Shown here: positions 17,038 to 25,575 of the stretch, piece after piece
Numbering within the stretch: position 1 is the stretch's first letter
How the letters are laid out: each line of letters opens with the position of its first letter
Assembly (NCBI GenBank): GCA_947371275.1
Contig: CANBOV010000008.1
Location: 1 to 48,921 of the forward strand
Reading direction: 5' to 3'
Length of the DNA stretch: 48,921 bases
Origin: Flavobacteriaceae bacterium
Lineage (GTDB): Bacteria > Bacteroidota > Bacteroidia > Flavobacteriales > Flavobacteriaceae
Program-made: the position numbers and the translations under genes
Notes under the pieces: generated by a model
What the model was told of the DNA's origin: nothing
Databases searched by the model: none
Seen by the model: the letters and a program-made list of their open reading frames with translations, nothing else

Positions 17038-17115
17038 AATTAAACAGTGCGTTGTTTAATTGGTTTTTTAGAGTGTTAATTGCAAGGAGTCGGCAAAGAA
17101 ATTTGCCGACTTTTT
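17038..17115 (+). ncRNA. Possible small RNA or attenuated leader ahead of the response regulator
   Basis: The transcript predicted from promoter A holds two hairpins. The first is AATTAAACA (17038-17046) with TGTTTAATT (17053-17061) around GTGCGT. The second is the 10-bp AGTCGGCAAA/TTTGCCGACT terminator with its U run. The total length is about 78 bases, with no start codon followed by a useful frame. It could be a stand-alone small RNA or a leader that limits expression of the regulator gene starting at 17150. Confidence 0.45.
17088..17115 (+). terminator. Intrinsic terminator just before the response regulator gene
   Basis: AGTCGGCAAA (17088-17097), loop GAAA, TTTGCCGACT (17102-17111) and five T. 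It lies only 35 bases before the ATG at 17150 and about 55 bases after promoter A, with no gene between. Confidence 0.85.
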
Positions 17116-17149
17116 GATTACATTTACTAAGTGTTTATATTCTAACTGT

Positions 17150-17824
17150 ATGAATGTATTAATTGTAGAAGATTATCAGGAATTAGCCAATGAAATCGTT
17201 GATTTTTTATCCAATAACGGTTATTTATGCAAATGGGTTTCTAATAAATCATTAGCTATGGAAGAAATTAATGTTAATGAATATGATGTAATGTTGCTCG
17301 ATTTAGGTTTGCCTGATGGTGATGGATTTGAAGTTTTAAAACATATTCGTAAAAAGCAATCAAAAACAGCCGTAATTGTAATCACTGCACGTGGAGAATT
17401 GAATGATAAAATTGACGGTCTTCAGCTAGGTGCCGATGATTATTTAACAAAACCCTTCGCCCTAACAGAACTTGGAGCTAGGTTATTTGCAGTAATCCGA
17501 AGAACCCACGGTTTAACTTCTAATGAAATCGATATTCATAGCTTCAAAATTCAACTGCAGGATTACCGAGTAACATTTCAAGATGAAATGATTAATCTAA
17601 CTAAAAAAGAATTCGACATTTTCCAATACTTAGTATTAAATAAAAATCGTGTCATTACACGACTGCAATTAACAGAACACATTTGGGGTGATATTTTGGA
17701 ATTAAATTCAGATTCAAATTTCATTGATGTCCATGTTCGAAATCTAAGAAAGAAACTCGAAAAATACGCCAAAATTGATTGGTTTGAAACTGTTAGAAAT
17801 GTGGGGTATCGAGTTAATATATAA
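17150..17824 (+). CDS. OmpR/PhoB-family response regulator
   Basis: A 224-residue DNA-binding regulator. The receiver domain (1-115) shows the acidic pocket (VLIVEDYQ), the phospho-acceptor in YDVMLLDLGLPDGDGF, the switch Thr in VIVITARGE and the conserved Lys in DYLTKPFAL. The winged-helix output domain (about 130-224) includes LTKKEFDIFQYLVLNKNRVI and the recognition region SNFIDVHVRNLRKKL. ATG 17150 fits the family; the frame extends 12 codons upstream into the terminator. The kinase gene begins two bases after its stop. Its likely sites are the paired CTTCATTT repeats at 16998 and 19190, since regulators of this family bind such direct repeats with an 11-base period. Confidence 0.93.
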   Translation: MNVLIVEDYQELANEIVDFLSNNGYLCKWVSNKSLAMEEINVNEYDVMLLDLGLPDGDGFEVLKHIRKKQSKTAVIVITARGELNDKIDGLQLGADDYLTKPFALTELGARLFAVIRRTHGLTSNEIDIHSFKIQLQDYRVTFQDEMINLTKKEFDIFQYLVLNKNRVITRLQLTEHIWGDILELNSDSNFIDVHVRNLRKKLEKYAKIDWFETVRNVGYRVNI

Positions 17825-17826
17825 TC

Positions 17827-19158
17827 ATGAGAATAAAACATCAACTTACCATATTCAATGCTTTAACTCGTTTTTTAATCATATTAGCAATATGGTTATC
17901 TCTTCCCATTTTAATTGAGAAAGTAGTGTTTAAGCGCATCGATAAAACGCTGTTGGAAAAGAAAGAAAAGTTTATTGAACATCTAGATAAAAGGGAAATT
18001 AATGACTTCTTAACTCGAAATGATGCTACTGAAACTTTTGCCAGTTTTTCGACCTTACACAATGAATTCCTCCAATTATATCAATCTAAGAAATCAACAA
18101 ATAATTCTCAGTCATTCTTTAAAGATGAACCACGTGTAATAGAAGGTGAACGAAGTGACTATCGAGTATTATATTATGATTTTAAGTATGAAAATACCAA
18201 TTATAAATTAGAATTAGGCAGTAGTTTAAGTGAAATTAAAGAACTAACCTTTGTAATTCGAGTTTTCATTTTGATTGTGCTAAGTATTGTTATCTGTTTC
18301 AGTTTTTTAGTAGATGCGTTTTTTATTGAATTTTTGTTAAAACCTTTTCATCAAATCATTAACCAAAAGATACGACATGTAAACGAACCTGAAAAGTTCA
18401 ACTATACCTCAATAAAATCAACTTCTACAGACTTTCAGGAATTGGATGAGGTATTAAATCAAATGATGAAACGTATTCAGGATTTGTTCAGCATAGAAAA
18501 GCAATTTATTGCCAATGTATCTCATGAATTACTATCGCCCATTTCGTTGCTCAAGAATCGGTTTGAAAATTTAATACAAAATGAATCACTTAACGAAGAA
18601 GCTATCAATAAAATAGTAAGTTCATTAAAGACGCTAGATTTACTAAAAAAAATAATAAACAATCTACTATTGATTTCCAGAATTGATAATAACCAATACA
18701 TCACAGATGAAATAATCGATTGCACGCTGCTTTTAAAAGAAATAGAGGAAGAACTAGAAGATAGATTACAGGAAAAGCAAATCAATTTTAAATTAGAAAT
18801 AAGTAGTAAAAACCTTTTTGCCGGAAATAAAACCTTGCTTCATATTATGTTCTATAATGTAATAGTCAACGCGATTAAATTTACTGAAACAAGGGGAAAC
18901 ATAACCATTACAGATTCAAAATCAAATACTAATTATGGCATACATATTAGTGATGACGGTTGTGGAATGGATAAAGAGCAACTTTCTAATATTTTCAATC
19001 GATTTACTCGTCTCAATTTTCAAAAGGAGGGACAAGGTTTAGGATTAGCTATAGTTAAAAGTATTGCAAATTTTCATCAAATCGAAATACTAGTAGATTC
19101 CGTGCAGAATAAGGGCAGTGACTTTTTATTTGTATTCCCAAAAAACAAGAAATTATAA
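17827..19158 (+). CDS. Membrane sensor histidine kinase, partner of the regulator at 17150
   Basis: A 443-residue kinase. Two membrane helices (about residues 14-35 and 139-165) enclose a periplasmic sensor region of about 100 residues with no domain I recognise. After a HAMP-like linker come the dimerisation and phospho-acceptor domain (EKQFIANVSHELLSPISLLK) and the ATP-binding domain (NVIVNAIKFTETRGNI, then ISDDGCGMDKEQLSNIFNRF and GQGLGLAIVKSIA). All catalytic boxes are present. It directly follows the regulator gene and should be co-transcribed with it. The stimulus is unknown; the exported target protein downstream points to an envelope cue. Confidence 0.93.
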   Translation: MRIKHQLTIFNALTRFLIILAIWLSLPILIEKVVFKRIDKTLLEKKEKFIEHLDKREINDFLTRNDATETFASFSTLHNEFLQLYQSKKSTNNSQSFFKDEPRVIEGERSDYRVLYYDFKYENTNYKLELGSSLSEIKELTFVIRVFILIVLSIVICFSFLVDAFFIEFLLKPFHQIINQKIRHVNEPEKFNYTSIKSTSTDFQELDEVLNQMMKRIQDLFSIEKQFIANVSHELLSPISLLKNRFENLIQNESLNEEAINKIVSSLKTLDLLKKIINNLLLISRIDNNQYITDEIIDCTLLLKEIEEELEDRLQEKQINFKLEISSKNLFAGNKTLLHIMFYNVIVNAIKFTETRGNITITDSKSNTNYGIHISDDGCGMDKEQLSNIFNRFTRLNFQKEGQGLGLAIVKSIANFHQIEILVDSVQNKGSDFLFVFPKNKKL

Positions 19159-19189
19159 TTAAATGTTAAAGTTGTGATTGTCGATAAAT

Positions 19190-19224
19190 CTTCATTTCAT
19201 CTTCATTTAGCAGTCGTAGGTTTG
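19190..19224 (+). promoter_or_regulatory. Two-component operator and promoter, copy B
   Basis: CTTCATTT at 19190-19197 and 19201-19208 (11-base period), eight bases, then TAGGTTTG at 19217-19224. Spacing is identical to copy A at 16998. Over the 35 bases from the first TTCATTT (19191) to the base after the -7 box, the two copies agree at 28 positions. It drives the small exported protein gene. Confidence 0.7.
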
Positions 19225-19271
19225 TCCTATAAATAATTCATTTAATTCTATAATTTAAAATTTTAAACATC

Positions 19272-19439
19272 ATGAAAAAAGTATTAATGTTAGCCGCTCT
19301 AGTTTTAGGAACAACTGTAATGGTAAATGCTCAAACTGCACCTGCAAAAGCTGCACCTGCAAAAGAAGTAAAAGCTACTAAAAAAGCTAAAAAAGAGAAA
19401 AAAGTAGAAGCTGCTCCTGCTGCTCCTGCAAAAAAATAA
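19272..19439 (+). CDS. Small exported Ala/Lys/Pro-rich protein
   Basis: A 55-residue protein starting MKKVLMLAALVLGTTVMVNA, a clear signal peptide. The predicted mature part is only about 34 residues. It is dominated by Ala (12) and Lys (11), with Pro and repeated APAK words and just three acidic residues, so it is strongly basic and probably disordered. It has its own promoter with the two-component repeat and its own terminator, which makes it a likely target of the system upstream. In composition and in being a two-component target it resembles enterobacterial acid-shock protein Asr. With such low complexity this is a comparison, not evidence of homology. Function unknown. Confidence 0.85.
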   Translation: MKKVLMLAALVLGTTVMVNAQTAPAKAAPAKEVKATKKAKKEKKVEAAPAAPAKK

Positions 19440-19486
19440 CAATCCGTTCTTTGTAAAAAAGGAAGTCAAGCAAAATGTTATTTTGT

Positions 19487-19518
19487 AAAGGCCAACAAAG
19501 TAGTTTGTTGGCCTTTTT
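19487..19518 (+). terminator. Terminator after the small exported protein gene
   Basis: AAAGGCCAACAAA (19487-19499), loop GTAG, TTTGTTGGCCTTT (19504-19516), then further T. Confidence 0.88.
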
Positions 19519-19594
19519 ATGTTTCATCTAAAGTTAAATTATTCTAAAAACAAAAAATGAATTCTACTTTCTTTGTTAATTTGTACAAAAAACA

Positions 19595-20830
19595 ATGATT
19601 CTTCGCTGGCTGATTGTAATAGTGATTGTCGCTATTATTGAATTCTATTCTTTTCAAGCTTTTAAAACCATAACCAAAGTTAAATGGATTTTGACTGCTT
19701 ATCAGCTAATTTCCCTAGTTGTAATAGTTTTTGTTGCCTATCAATTTACACAGTTCGATCGTAGTGTAGGACAAACTAAGATGACAATGATTACTTTAGG
19801 GGTATTGTTGTTAGTGTTAATTCCTAAATTAATATTATCTTTCTTCATGTTTCTGGAAGATGTTTTTAGAGTATTCTATGGAAGTGTTACACATTTTGTT
19901 GGTGAAAATGATAAAGAAACATTCTTGCCCGAAAGGCGTAAATTTTTTAGTCAATTAGCCCTTGGTTTTGCGGCTATTCCATTTTTAGGGTTAGTTTATG
20001 GAATGACTAAAGGAAAATACAACTATAAGGTCATTCGCCAGACACTTTTTTTCCCCGATTTACCCGATGCTTTTGATGGATTTACCATTACCCAAATATC
20101 AGACGTTCACAGTGGTAGCTTTGATAATCCCGAAAAGATTAACTATGCTATCGATTTGGTTAATCAACAAAAAACCGATATGATTTTGTTTACTGGTGAC
20201 ATTGTCAATACGCACGCCAAGGAAATGTATCCTTGGATAGAAACTTTTAATCGAATAGAAGATCATAAATTTGGAAAATACTCAGTATTGGGGAATCATG
20301 ATTACGGTGAATATGTAACATGGCCAAATCAAAATGCAAAAGATGAAAACTTTCACGAGATTAAAAATTTATACGGACAAATTGGATTCAAGTTATTACT
20401 AAATGAAAATGTAAAAATTAAAAAGGGTAATGACGAAATTGCGTTAGTAGGAGTTGAGAACTGGGGACATAATTTCAAACAGGCAGGAGACATAAATAAA
20501 GCCGCTGAGGGATTGAATGCTGAAGATTTTAAGATTCTAATGAGCCATGACCCAAGTCATTGGGAATACGAAGTGAAAAAGCATCCAAAGAACTTCCAAT
20601 TAACGTTGTCAGGGCACACTCACGGTTTCCAATTCGGTATAGAAATACCCGGTGTTTTTAAATGGAGTCCAGTGCAATATATATACAAACAATGGGCGGG
20701 TTTATATCGAGAATTCGGTAGATATGTTTATGTAAACCGAGGCTTTGGCTTCCATGCTTATCCAGGACGCGTAGGCATCTGGCCCGAAATAACCGTTTTT
20801 GAACTAAAAAAAGGGAATAGTGTAGCATAA
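19595..20830 (+). CDS. Membrane-anchored metallophosphoesterase (YkuE/YaeI-like)
   Basis: A 411-residue protein. The N-terminal 130 residues hold about three to four membrane helices. The catalytic calcineurin-like phosphoesterase domain (about 160-400) has all five metal-binding blocks: ITQISDVHSGSF, ILFTGDIVN, SVLGNHDYGEY, ILMSHDPSHW and LSGHTHGFQFG. Related enzymes such as YaeI/YkuE act on UDP-diacylglucosamine or other phospho-lipid substrates, but the substrate here is not known. It starts at ATG 19595 after the terminator of the small exported protein. The thioredoxin-like gene follows 75 bases after its stop. Confidence 0.88.
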   Translation: MILRWLIVIVIVAIIEFYSFQAFKTITKVKWILTAYQLISLVVIVFVAYQFTQFDRSVGQTKMTMITLGVLLLVLIPKLILSFFMFLEDVFRVFYGSVTHFVGENDKETFLPERRKFFSQLALGFAAIPFLGLVYGMTKGKYNYKVIRQTLFFPDLPDAFDGFTITQISDVHSGSFDNPEKINYAIDLVNQQKTDMILFTGDIVNTHAKEMYPWIETFNRIEDHKFGKYSVLGNHDYGEYVTWPNQNAKDENFHEIKNLYGQIGFKLLLNENVKIKKGNDEIALVGVENWGHNFKQAGDINKAAEGLNAEDFKILMSHDPSHWEYEVKKHPKNFQLTLSGHTHGFQFGIEIPGVFKWSPVQYIYKQWAGLYREFGRYVYVNRGFGFHAYPGRVGIWPEITVFELKKGNSVA

Positions 20831-20844
20831 TTAGTTAAAAATGC

Positions 20845-20852
20845 TACATTTG
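20845..20852 (+). promoter_or_regulatory. -7 element of the thioredoxin-like gene
   Basis: TACATTTG, a perfect TAnnTTTG, about 54 bases before the ATG at 20906. No TTTG is seen at the -33 distance. Confidence 0.45.
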
Positions 20853-20905
20853 TGGTTTAATGTTACTTTTTAATCGATTAAAGAAAGTAAAAACGTTTTG
20901 GTTTT

Positions 20906-21202
20906 ATGTCAAAATTTGGAGAATTAATCAATGCTCAAGTACCTGTGTTAATTGACTTTTACACAGAGTGGAACGAATCTTCTGTTTCCATGCACCCTGT
21001 TATCAGAGATGTAGCTGCTGCATTAGGAGACAGAGCTAAAGTTATCAAAATAGATGTAGATAAAAATCAAGAACTGGCCGATGCTCTCCGCATTAAAGGT
21101 CTGCCAACCTTGATGATCTACAAAGAAGGGCAAATGGTCTGGAGACAATCGGGTGAATTAGATGCCAATACCATTATCGCCCTAGTTCAAGAACAAATCT
21201 AG
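20906..21202 (+). CDS. Thioredoxin-fold protein lacking all cysteines
   Basis: A 98-residue cytosolic protein with a complete thioredoxin outline: PVLIDFYTEW at the first core strand, AKVIKIDVDKNQELADAL, and the cis-proline loop RIKGLPTLMIYKEGQ. At the active site the usual WCGPC reads WNESS, and no Cys occurs anywhere in the protein. It therefore cannot act as a disulfide reductase. A scaffolding or chaperone role is possible, as for other redox-dead thioredoxin folds. The reading frame is intact and well conserved outside the active site, so this is not a decayed gene. Confidence 0.85.
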   Translation: MSKFGELINAQVPVLIDFYTEWNESSVSMHPVIRDVAAALGDRAKVIKIDVDKNQELADALRIKGLPTLMIYKEGQMVWRQSGELDANTIIALVQEQI

Positions 21203-21221
21203 TATTTCAATTTAGGATATA

Positions 21222-21254
21222 AAAAAAGACGAACTATATTGGTTCGTCTTTTTT
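21222..21254 (+). terminator. Terminator after the thioredoxin-like gene
   Basis: AAAAAAGACGAAC (21222-21234) pairs with GTTCGTCTTTTTT (21242-21254) around a seven-base loop. It may also end the converging deacetylase transcript. Confidence 0.85.
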
Positions 21255-21292
21255 ATTACAAAACATTTATGGAATCTATTTTTTTTACTAAA

Positions 21293-21931
21293 TCAAATCC
21301 CTATTGCGTCACACAGAAATCCTTTTTCTTTTAAATAAGCTAAGGTTTTTGGTAATACAAACTGTAGGTGCTCTTTTGCCTTGATACTGTCATGAAACAC
21401 TACTATGCTCCCTTCTGCTATATTGTCCAATACATTTGACAAACACTGTTCAGACGATATTTCCTGATCAAAATCCATACTAATCACATCCCACATGATT
21501 ATTTTGTAACCCAATTGGCGCAGGGCTTTCGCCTGTGTGTTTTTAATCTTTCCGTAAGGAGGCCGAAATAGATTGCTTTTGATTGAATTCCTTTTAGATA
21601 TTGCCGACTCGCAAAGCAACATGTTTTCGATATATAGGGTGTTGGAAGTTTTCCAACCCTTTACGTGATTAAAAGTGTGGTTTCCAATGGCGTGGCCCGC
21701 TGATATCAAACCTTCAAAAATCTTCGGGTATTTCTCAATATTCTGACCAATACAAAAGAAAGTGGCTTTAGCATTATAAAGTTTGAGTTGCTCCAATACC
21801 CATTCTGTAATCTCAGGGGTAGGACCGTCATCAAAAGTTAAGTAGACTTTATTTGCAAGGTTAGGAATGTCCCAAATGTACTTTGGAAACAACAATTTAA
21901 CTATACGACTTGTCTTTACCCAAAAGTTCAT
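21293..21931 (-). CDS. Polysaccharide deacetylase family protein (NodB domain)
   Basis: A 212-residue carbohydrate esterase family 4 protein, expected to remove N-acetyl groups from a polysaccharide or peptidoglycan. The NodB motifs are visible: MT1 with the catalytic Asp in VYLTFDDGPTPE, MT2 zinc ligands in GNHTFNHVKG, MT3 RPPYGKI, MT4 MWDVISMDFD and MT5 IVVFHDS. A short hydrophobic N-terminus (about 15-25 residues) may be a membrane anchor or a poor signal sequence. It lies downstream of the DUF2723 gene on the same strand, but a strong hairpin separates them. Confidence 0.9.
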   Translation of the reverse strand: MNFWVKTSRIVKLLFPKYIWDIPNLANKVYLTFDDGPTPEITEWVLEQLKLYNAKATFFCIGQNIEKYPKIFEGLISAGHAIGNHTFNHVKGWKTSNTLYIENMLLCESAISKRNSIKSNLFRPPYGKIKNTQAKALRQLGYKIIMWDVISMDFDQEISSEQCLSNVLDNIAEGSIVVFHDSIKAKEHLQFVLPKTLAYLKEKGFLCDAIGI

Positions 21932-21941
21932 ATGCTAGATA

Positions 21942-22006
21942 TAAAAAATGTGCCAATTTTAATTTTTATTCAGTCAGAATTGACTAAGTGAATTAATTGG
22001 CACATT
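21942..22006 (-). terminator. Large nested hairpin terminator after the DUF2723 gene
   Basis: AATGTGCCAATT (21947-21958) pairs perfectly with AATTGGCACATT (21995-22006). An inner AGTCA-GAAT-TGACT stem lies at 21972-21985. On the minus strand the structure is followed by a T run (21948-21943). Confidence 0.7.
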
Positions 22007-22025
22007 ATTAAATTTTCAAATTAAT

Positions 22026-25000
22026 CTATTCCATTTCTCTTCCAAAACGAGCTAGTCTTTTATTATAGGAATTAAATATTTCTTTATTCTTATTATAAAA
22101 TTCTACGTCATTATGATCTTTCATTACAAGTAATAAACTTCTATAACGCTCAATGTCAGTAATAATATCGGTAGTGATACCATTTTGAATAGAAGGCTGT
22201 ATGTTGGAGAAGTATAGCAAACTTTGTTTGTACTTAGTCATCAAGCGTTCTAAAACTTCACGTGCCTTTGTTTTTTCACCCGTCTCATAATATCCAGCAG
22301 CAAATGGCTCAACCATAGTATAATACCCATAGTAATCCATTGGCATTTTTGATAAAGCGGCATCTATAATCTTCTTGGCTTTGTCTTTCTTACCTTCATT
22401 AATTAACTGTTCCATTAAGCGAGCCATATTGGTACGGTACGAAATGCTGTTTTTACGAGTTTCAGGGTCATGATAAATAGTTGTTAAATCTCCATTGCCC
22501 CAATCCCATTTGTTAACTAAATTATACATTTTATCACTGTCAATGTCTCCCATATCATAAGGATTTTCTTTGTCGATTGGTGTTTTAACAGGGACTAATT
22601 TATATACTAATCCGTCTAACTGTAGATAATCTTTCATCCAAAGATAATCATCATCTCCAAAACTACCGCCGGTAAAATAAATTGGACGTTTCCAATTGTT
22701 ATTGGCCAATACATCCAACATCATTAAACGGTTTTTATACATGGCGCTTCCTTTAATGTCTAAATCAATGTAAGGAACAATCGAGTCATAATATTTTGGG
22801 CTTACTACCTTATTCTTGATAATGGCTTCCTTGTCTACTGGAATTCTGATTTTATTAGTTGGGTAGAAATGAATTGTCTGCCCATTTTGCATTTCTATAG
22901 TTGATTTTGGGAGCTTAATAAAATCAATAAAACCTTTTAGCATCCAACGAGCATCGGTCTTAGGAATATGGGCTACATAATCCAATTTATCCCCTACATA
23001 TTCGTCATGAGTAAAAGAGATTGGTAAACCATCGGACTTGTATGTTTTAAACTTCATTTGATCAATATACCAATCAGTCATAAATAAACTAGTATTCACA
23101 ATTTTAACATCGGTTCTAAAGCCTTCAATCTCTTGAGCATACCATAGCGGAAAAGTATCATTATCACCAATTGTAAATAAGATAGCATTGGGCTCGCAGG
23201 AATCCAAATAATTTTTAGCCATAGCAATGGCAGTATAGCGATTAGCTCTGCTATGGTCATCCCAGTTTTGAGAAGCCATTAATAGGGGAGCAGCCACCAA
23301 GCATGCACCAATTACAATGGGTCCTACCAGTTTTGATTTTGCGTACTCTGTAACAATCTCATAAATAGCGTAGACACCAAAACCAATCCAAATAGCAAAT
23401 ACGTAGAAAGATCCTACCAAGGCATAATCTCTTTCACGTGGCTCAAAAGGTCTTTCGTTCAAATAGATTTTTAGCGCTAGTCCAGTAAATAAGAATAAGG
23501 CCAATAATACATAAAAACTTTTCAAATCTCTTTGGGCATGATACATCAAACCGATAAGTCCTATAATAAATGGCAAGAAATAATACACGTTTCTTCCTTT
23601 GTTATTCTTAACATCATCGGGAAGGTTTTCTTGTGTGCCTTTGCCCAAGTGTATTTCATCAATAAATTTAATTCCACTAATCCAATTGCCATCCAGATTA
23701 TCATATTTTCCTTGAACATCATTTTGCCTACCAACGAAATTCCATAATAAATAACGGCCATACATGTAGCCAAATTGATATTCTACCATGAAACTGATGT
23801 TGTCCCAAGTAGATGGTTTTTCAACAGTAATATAATCGCTGTATTTTTTTAAAAAGGAAACATAATCTTCATTATCGACTTTTTTCTGAGCATATGCCAT
23901 CTTAAAGTCAGTAATGTTCTTTTGAATTTCTCCTTTCAATTGACTTGTGGCTTGTGTAACTTGTTCTTCACTGAGACTATCAATATTTACTCCATATTGA
24001 GCCAAGTCTTCTTCATAGGGATATTCTTCGTTTAGTTTGAATTTAGGTACACCGGTAAATTGTATATAGTTCTCAATATGCTCGGTACTCCATAATCTAG
24101 GAAGTACAGCTTTTTGATTATCATCGGTGTTTTGTTCAGCGTTTTTATAGTTGTTGACAATCACATATTTACCAGTTCTATAATCTCTCTCATAATTGGG
24201 GGCTTTATCCAAGTAGGGTTGATCTTTATCTAATCCTGCAAAACTATCGGTATACTGAGGTCCATAAAATAAAGGATTTACGCCATACTGTTCGCGATTG
24301 TAGTAGGCTAATACCTCAGCTGCATCAGAAGGCTTGTTTTCGTTGATGACCACATTAGCATTAGCACGTATTGGAAGCATCATCCAAGTAGAAAAACCAA
24401 TCAATACAAAGAGTATGCATAATAGTACGGTATTAAATAAAGGATGTCCTTTTTCGCGTGTAAACTTTAGTCCAAAATAGAAAAATGCAATAATCAATAA
24501 AGTTGCCAAGATCGTCCCCGAATCAAATGGCAAACCAATACTATTCACCATAAAAATTTCCATTTTTCCAAAGAAGGCTAAAGTATAGGGTAATAGTAAT
24601 TTGAAAATAAATAATAAGACGGCTACAATGATAATGTTAGCAAGAATGAAATTTTTAATTGTTACTTTTTTATAGTTCTTAAAGAAATATAAAAAACCAA
24701 TGGCAGGTATAGTTAATAGAGCCATGAAGTGAACTCCAAATGAAAGACCAACAATTAATGAAATCAGTAGCAACCATTTATTGCCTTTTGGGGTATGCAT
24801 ATCTTGTTCCCATCGCAATCCTAACCAAAATAATAGCGCAATAAATAAAGTAGCCATGGCGTAAACCTCTGCTTCAACTGCATTAAACCAAAAACTGTCT
24901 GAGAATGTAAAGGCTAATGAACCTACAAAGGAACTTCCTAAGATAACAACAGCTTTATTACTGTCAATTTCAGTATATCCAGAGACAATTTTCCGCATCA

Positions 25001-25304
25001 GTATAGAAGAAGACCAAAACATAAATAATATCGTAAAAGCGCTTGAAAACACCGACATCATATTCACCATCAATGCAACAGTTTCTTTATTAGAGGCAAA
25101 AGTGGCAAAGAACGCGCCCAAAAGTTGGAATAAAGGAGCTCCTGGTGGATGGCCTACTTCAAGCTTAGCTGCCGTAGCTATGTACTCACCACAATCCCAA
25201 AAACTCATGGTGGGTTCAACGGTTAAAGAATAGGTTAGTAAGGCAATTGTAAATGTCGTCCATCCAATGATGTTATTCCATTTATTGAAGTTAAAATTCA
25301 TCAT
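22026..25304 (-). CDS. DUF2723 multispanning membrane protein, probable GT-C glycosyltransferase
   Basis: A 1092-residue inner-membrane protein. The N-terminal DUF2723 domain starts with NNIIGWTTFTIALLTYSLTV and carries the typical acidic loop motif SFWDCGEYIATAAKLEVGHP, PPGAPLFQLLGAFF and many helices up to about residue 680. DUF2723 proteins are distant relatives of protein O-mannosyltransferases of the GT-C fold, and a role in Bacteroidota protein O-glycosylation is plausible. The C-terminal third is soluble and ends in a TPR-like helical region (DKAKKIIDAALSKM, then KAREVLERLMTKY). The TTG-started longer frame from 25343 is not preferred; ATG 25304 or 25301 fits family members. Confidence 0.82.
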   Translation of the reverse strand: MMNFNFNKWNNIIGWTTFTIALLTYSLTVEPTMSFWDCGEYIATAAKLEVGHPPGAPLFQLLGAFFATFASNKETVALMVNMMSVFSSAFTILFMFWSSSILMRKIVSGYTEIDSNKAVVILGSSFVGSLAFTFSDSFWFNAVEAEVYAMATLFIALLFWLGLRWEQDMHTPKGNKWLLLISLIVGLSFGVHFMALLTIPAIGFLYFFKNYKKVTIKNFILANIIIVAVLLFIFKLLLPYTLAFFGKMEIFMVNSIGLPFDSGTILATLLIIAFFYFGLKFTREKGHPLFNTVLLCILFVLIGFSTWMMLPIRANANVVINENKPSDAAEVLAYYNREQYGVNPLFYGPQYTDSFAGLDKDQPYLDKAPNYERDYRTGKYVIVNNYKNAEQNTDDNQKAVLPRLWSTEHIENYIQFTGVPKFKLNEEYPYEEDLAQYGVNIDSLSEEQVTQATSQLKGEIQKNITDFKMAYAQKKVDNEDYVSFLKKYSDYITVEKPSTWDNISFMVEYQFGYMYGRYLLWNFVGRQNDVQGKYDNLDGNWISGIKFIDEIHLGKGTQENLPDDVKNNKGRNVYYFLPFIIGLIGLMYHAQRDLKSFYVLLALFLFTGLALKIYLNERPFEPRERDYALVGSFYVFAIWIGFGVYAIYEIVTEYAKSKLVGPIVIGACLVAAPLLMASQNWDDHSRANRYTAIAMAKNYLDSCEPNAILFTIGDNDTFPLWYAQEIEGFRTDVKIVNTSLFMTDWYIDQMKFKTYKSDGLPISFTHDEYVGDKLDYVAHIPKTDARWMLKGFIDFIKLPKSTIEMQNGQTIHFYPTNKIRIPVDKEAIIKNKVVSPKYYDSIVPYIDLDIKGSAMYKNRLMMLDVLANNNWKRPIYFTGGSFGDDDYLWMKDYLQLDGLVYKLVPVKTPIDKENPYDMGDIDSDKMYNLVNKWDWGNGDLTTIYHDPETRKNSISYRTNMARLMEQLINEGKKDKAKKIIDAALSKMPMDYYGYYTMVEPFAAGYYETGEKTKAREVLERLMTKYKQSLLYFSNIQPSIQNGITTDIITDIERYRSLLLVMKDHNDVEFYNKNKEIFNSYNKRLARFGREME

Positions 25305-25477
25305 AAAGGTATGAAATGAAAAGGTTTTGTTTTGATGATACAAAGAAACTATTTTTTTTAACGCAATTAAACCCGCATTAACAAATTTTTCTCAAATAGG
25401 TAACGAATTAAATATAAGTTTATTATCTATAGAGGAATAAAAGTTTTAGGTGTAGTTTTAAATTTTCCTTCTAATTG
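25305..25477. other. Intergenic stretch between the DUF2723 gene and the tRNA promoter
   Basis: About 170 AT-rich bases. I see no gene or RNA. The minus-strand promoter of the DUF2723 gene is expected here, but no clean TAnnTTTG was found. Confidence 0.35.
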
Positions 25478-25508
25478 TTTGTGTAAAATAAAATTTGTTC
25501 TAAATTTG
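25478..25508 (+). promoter_or_regulatory. Promoter of the tRNA-Gln gene
   Basis: TTTG at 25478-25481, a 19-base spacer and TAAATTTG at 25501-25508. Both boxes are perfect. The leader to the tRNA is about 60 bases. Confidence 0.85.
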
Positions 25509-25575
25509 CACTCGCATTCGGCAAAACTGAGGGTTTACTTAGCCCCAAAAAAAGTGTTGTTTAGTGAAATAATGC

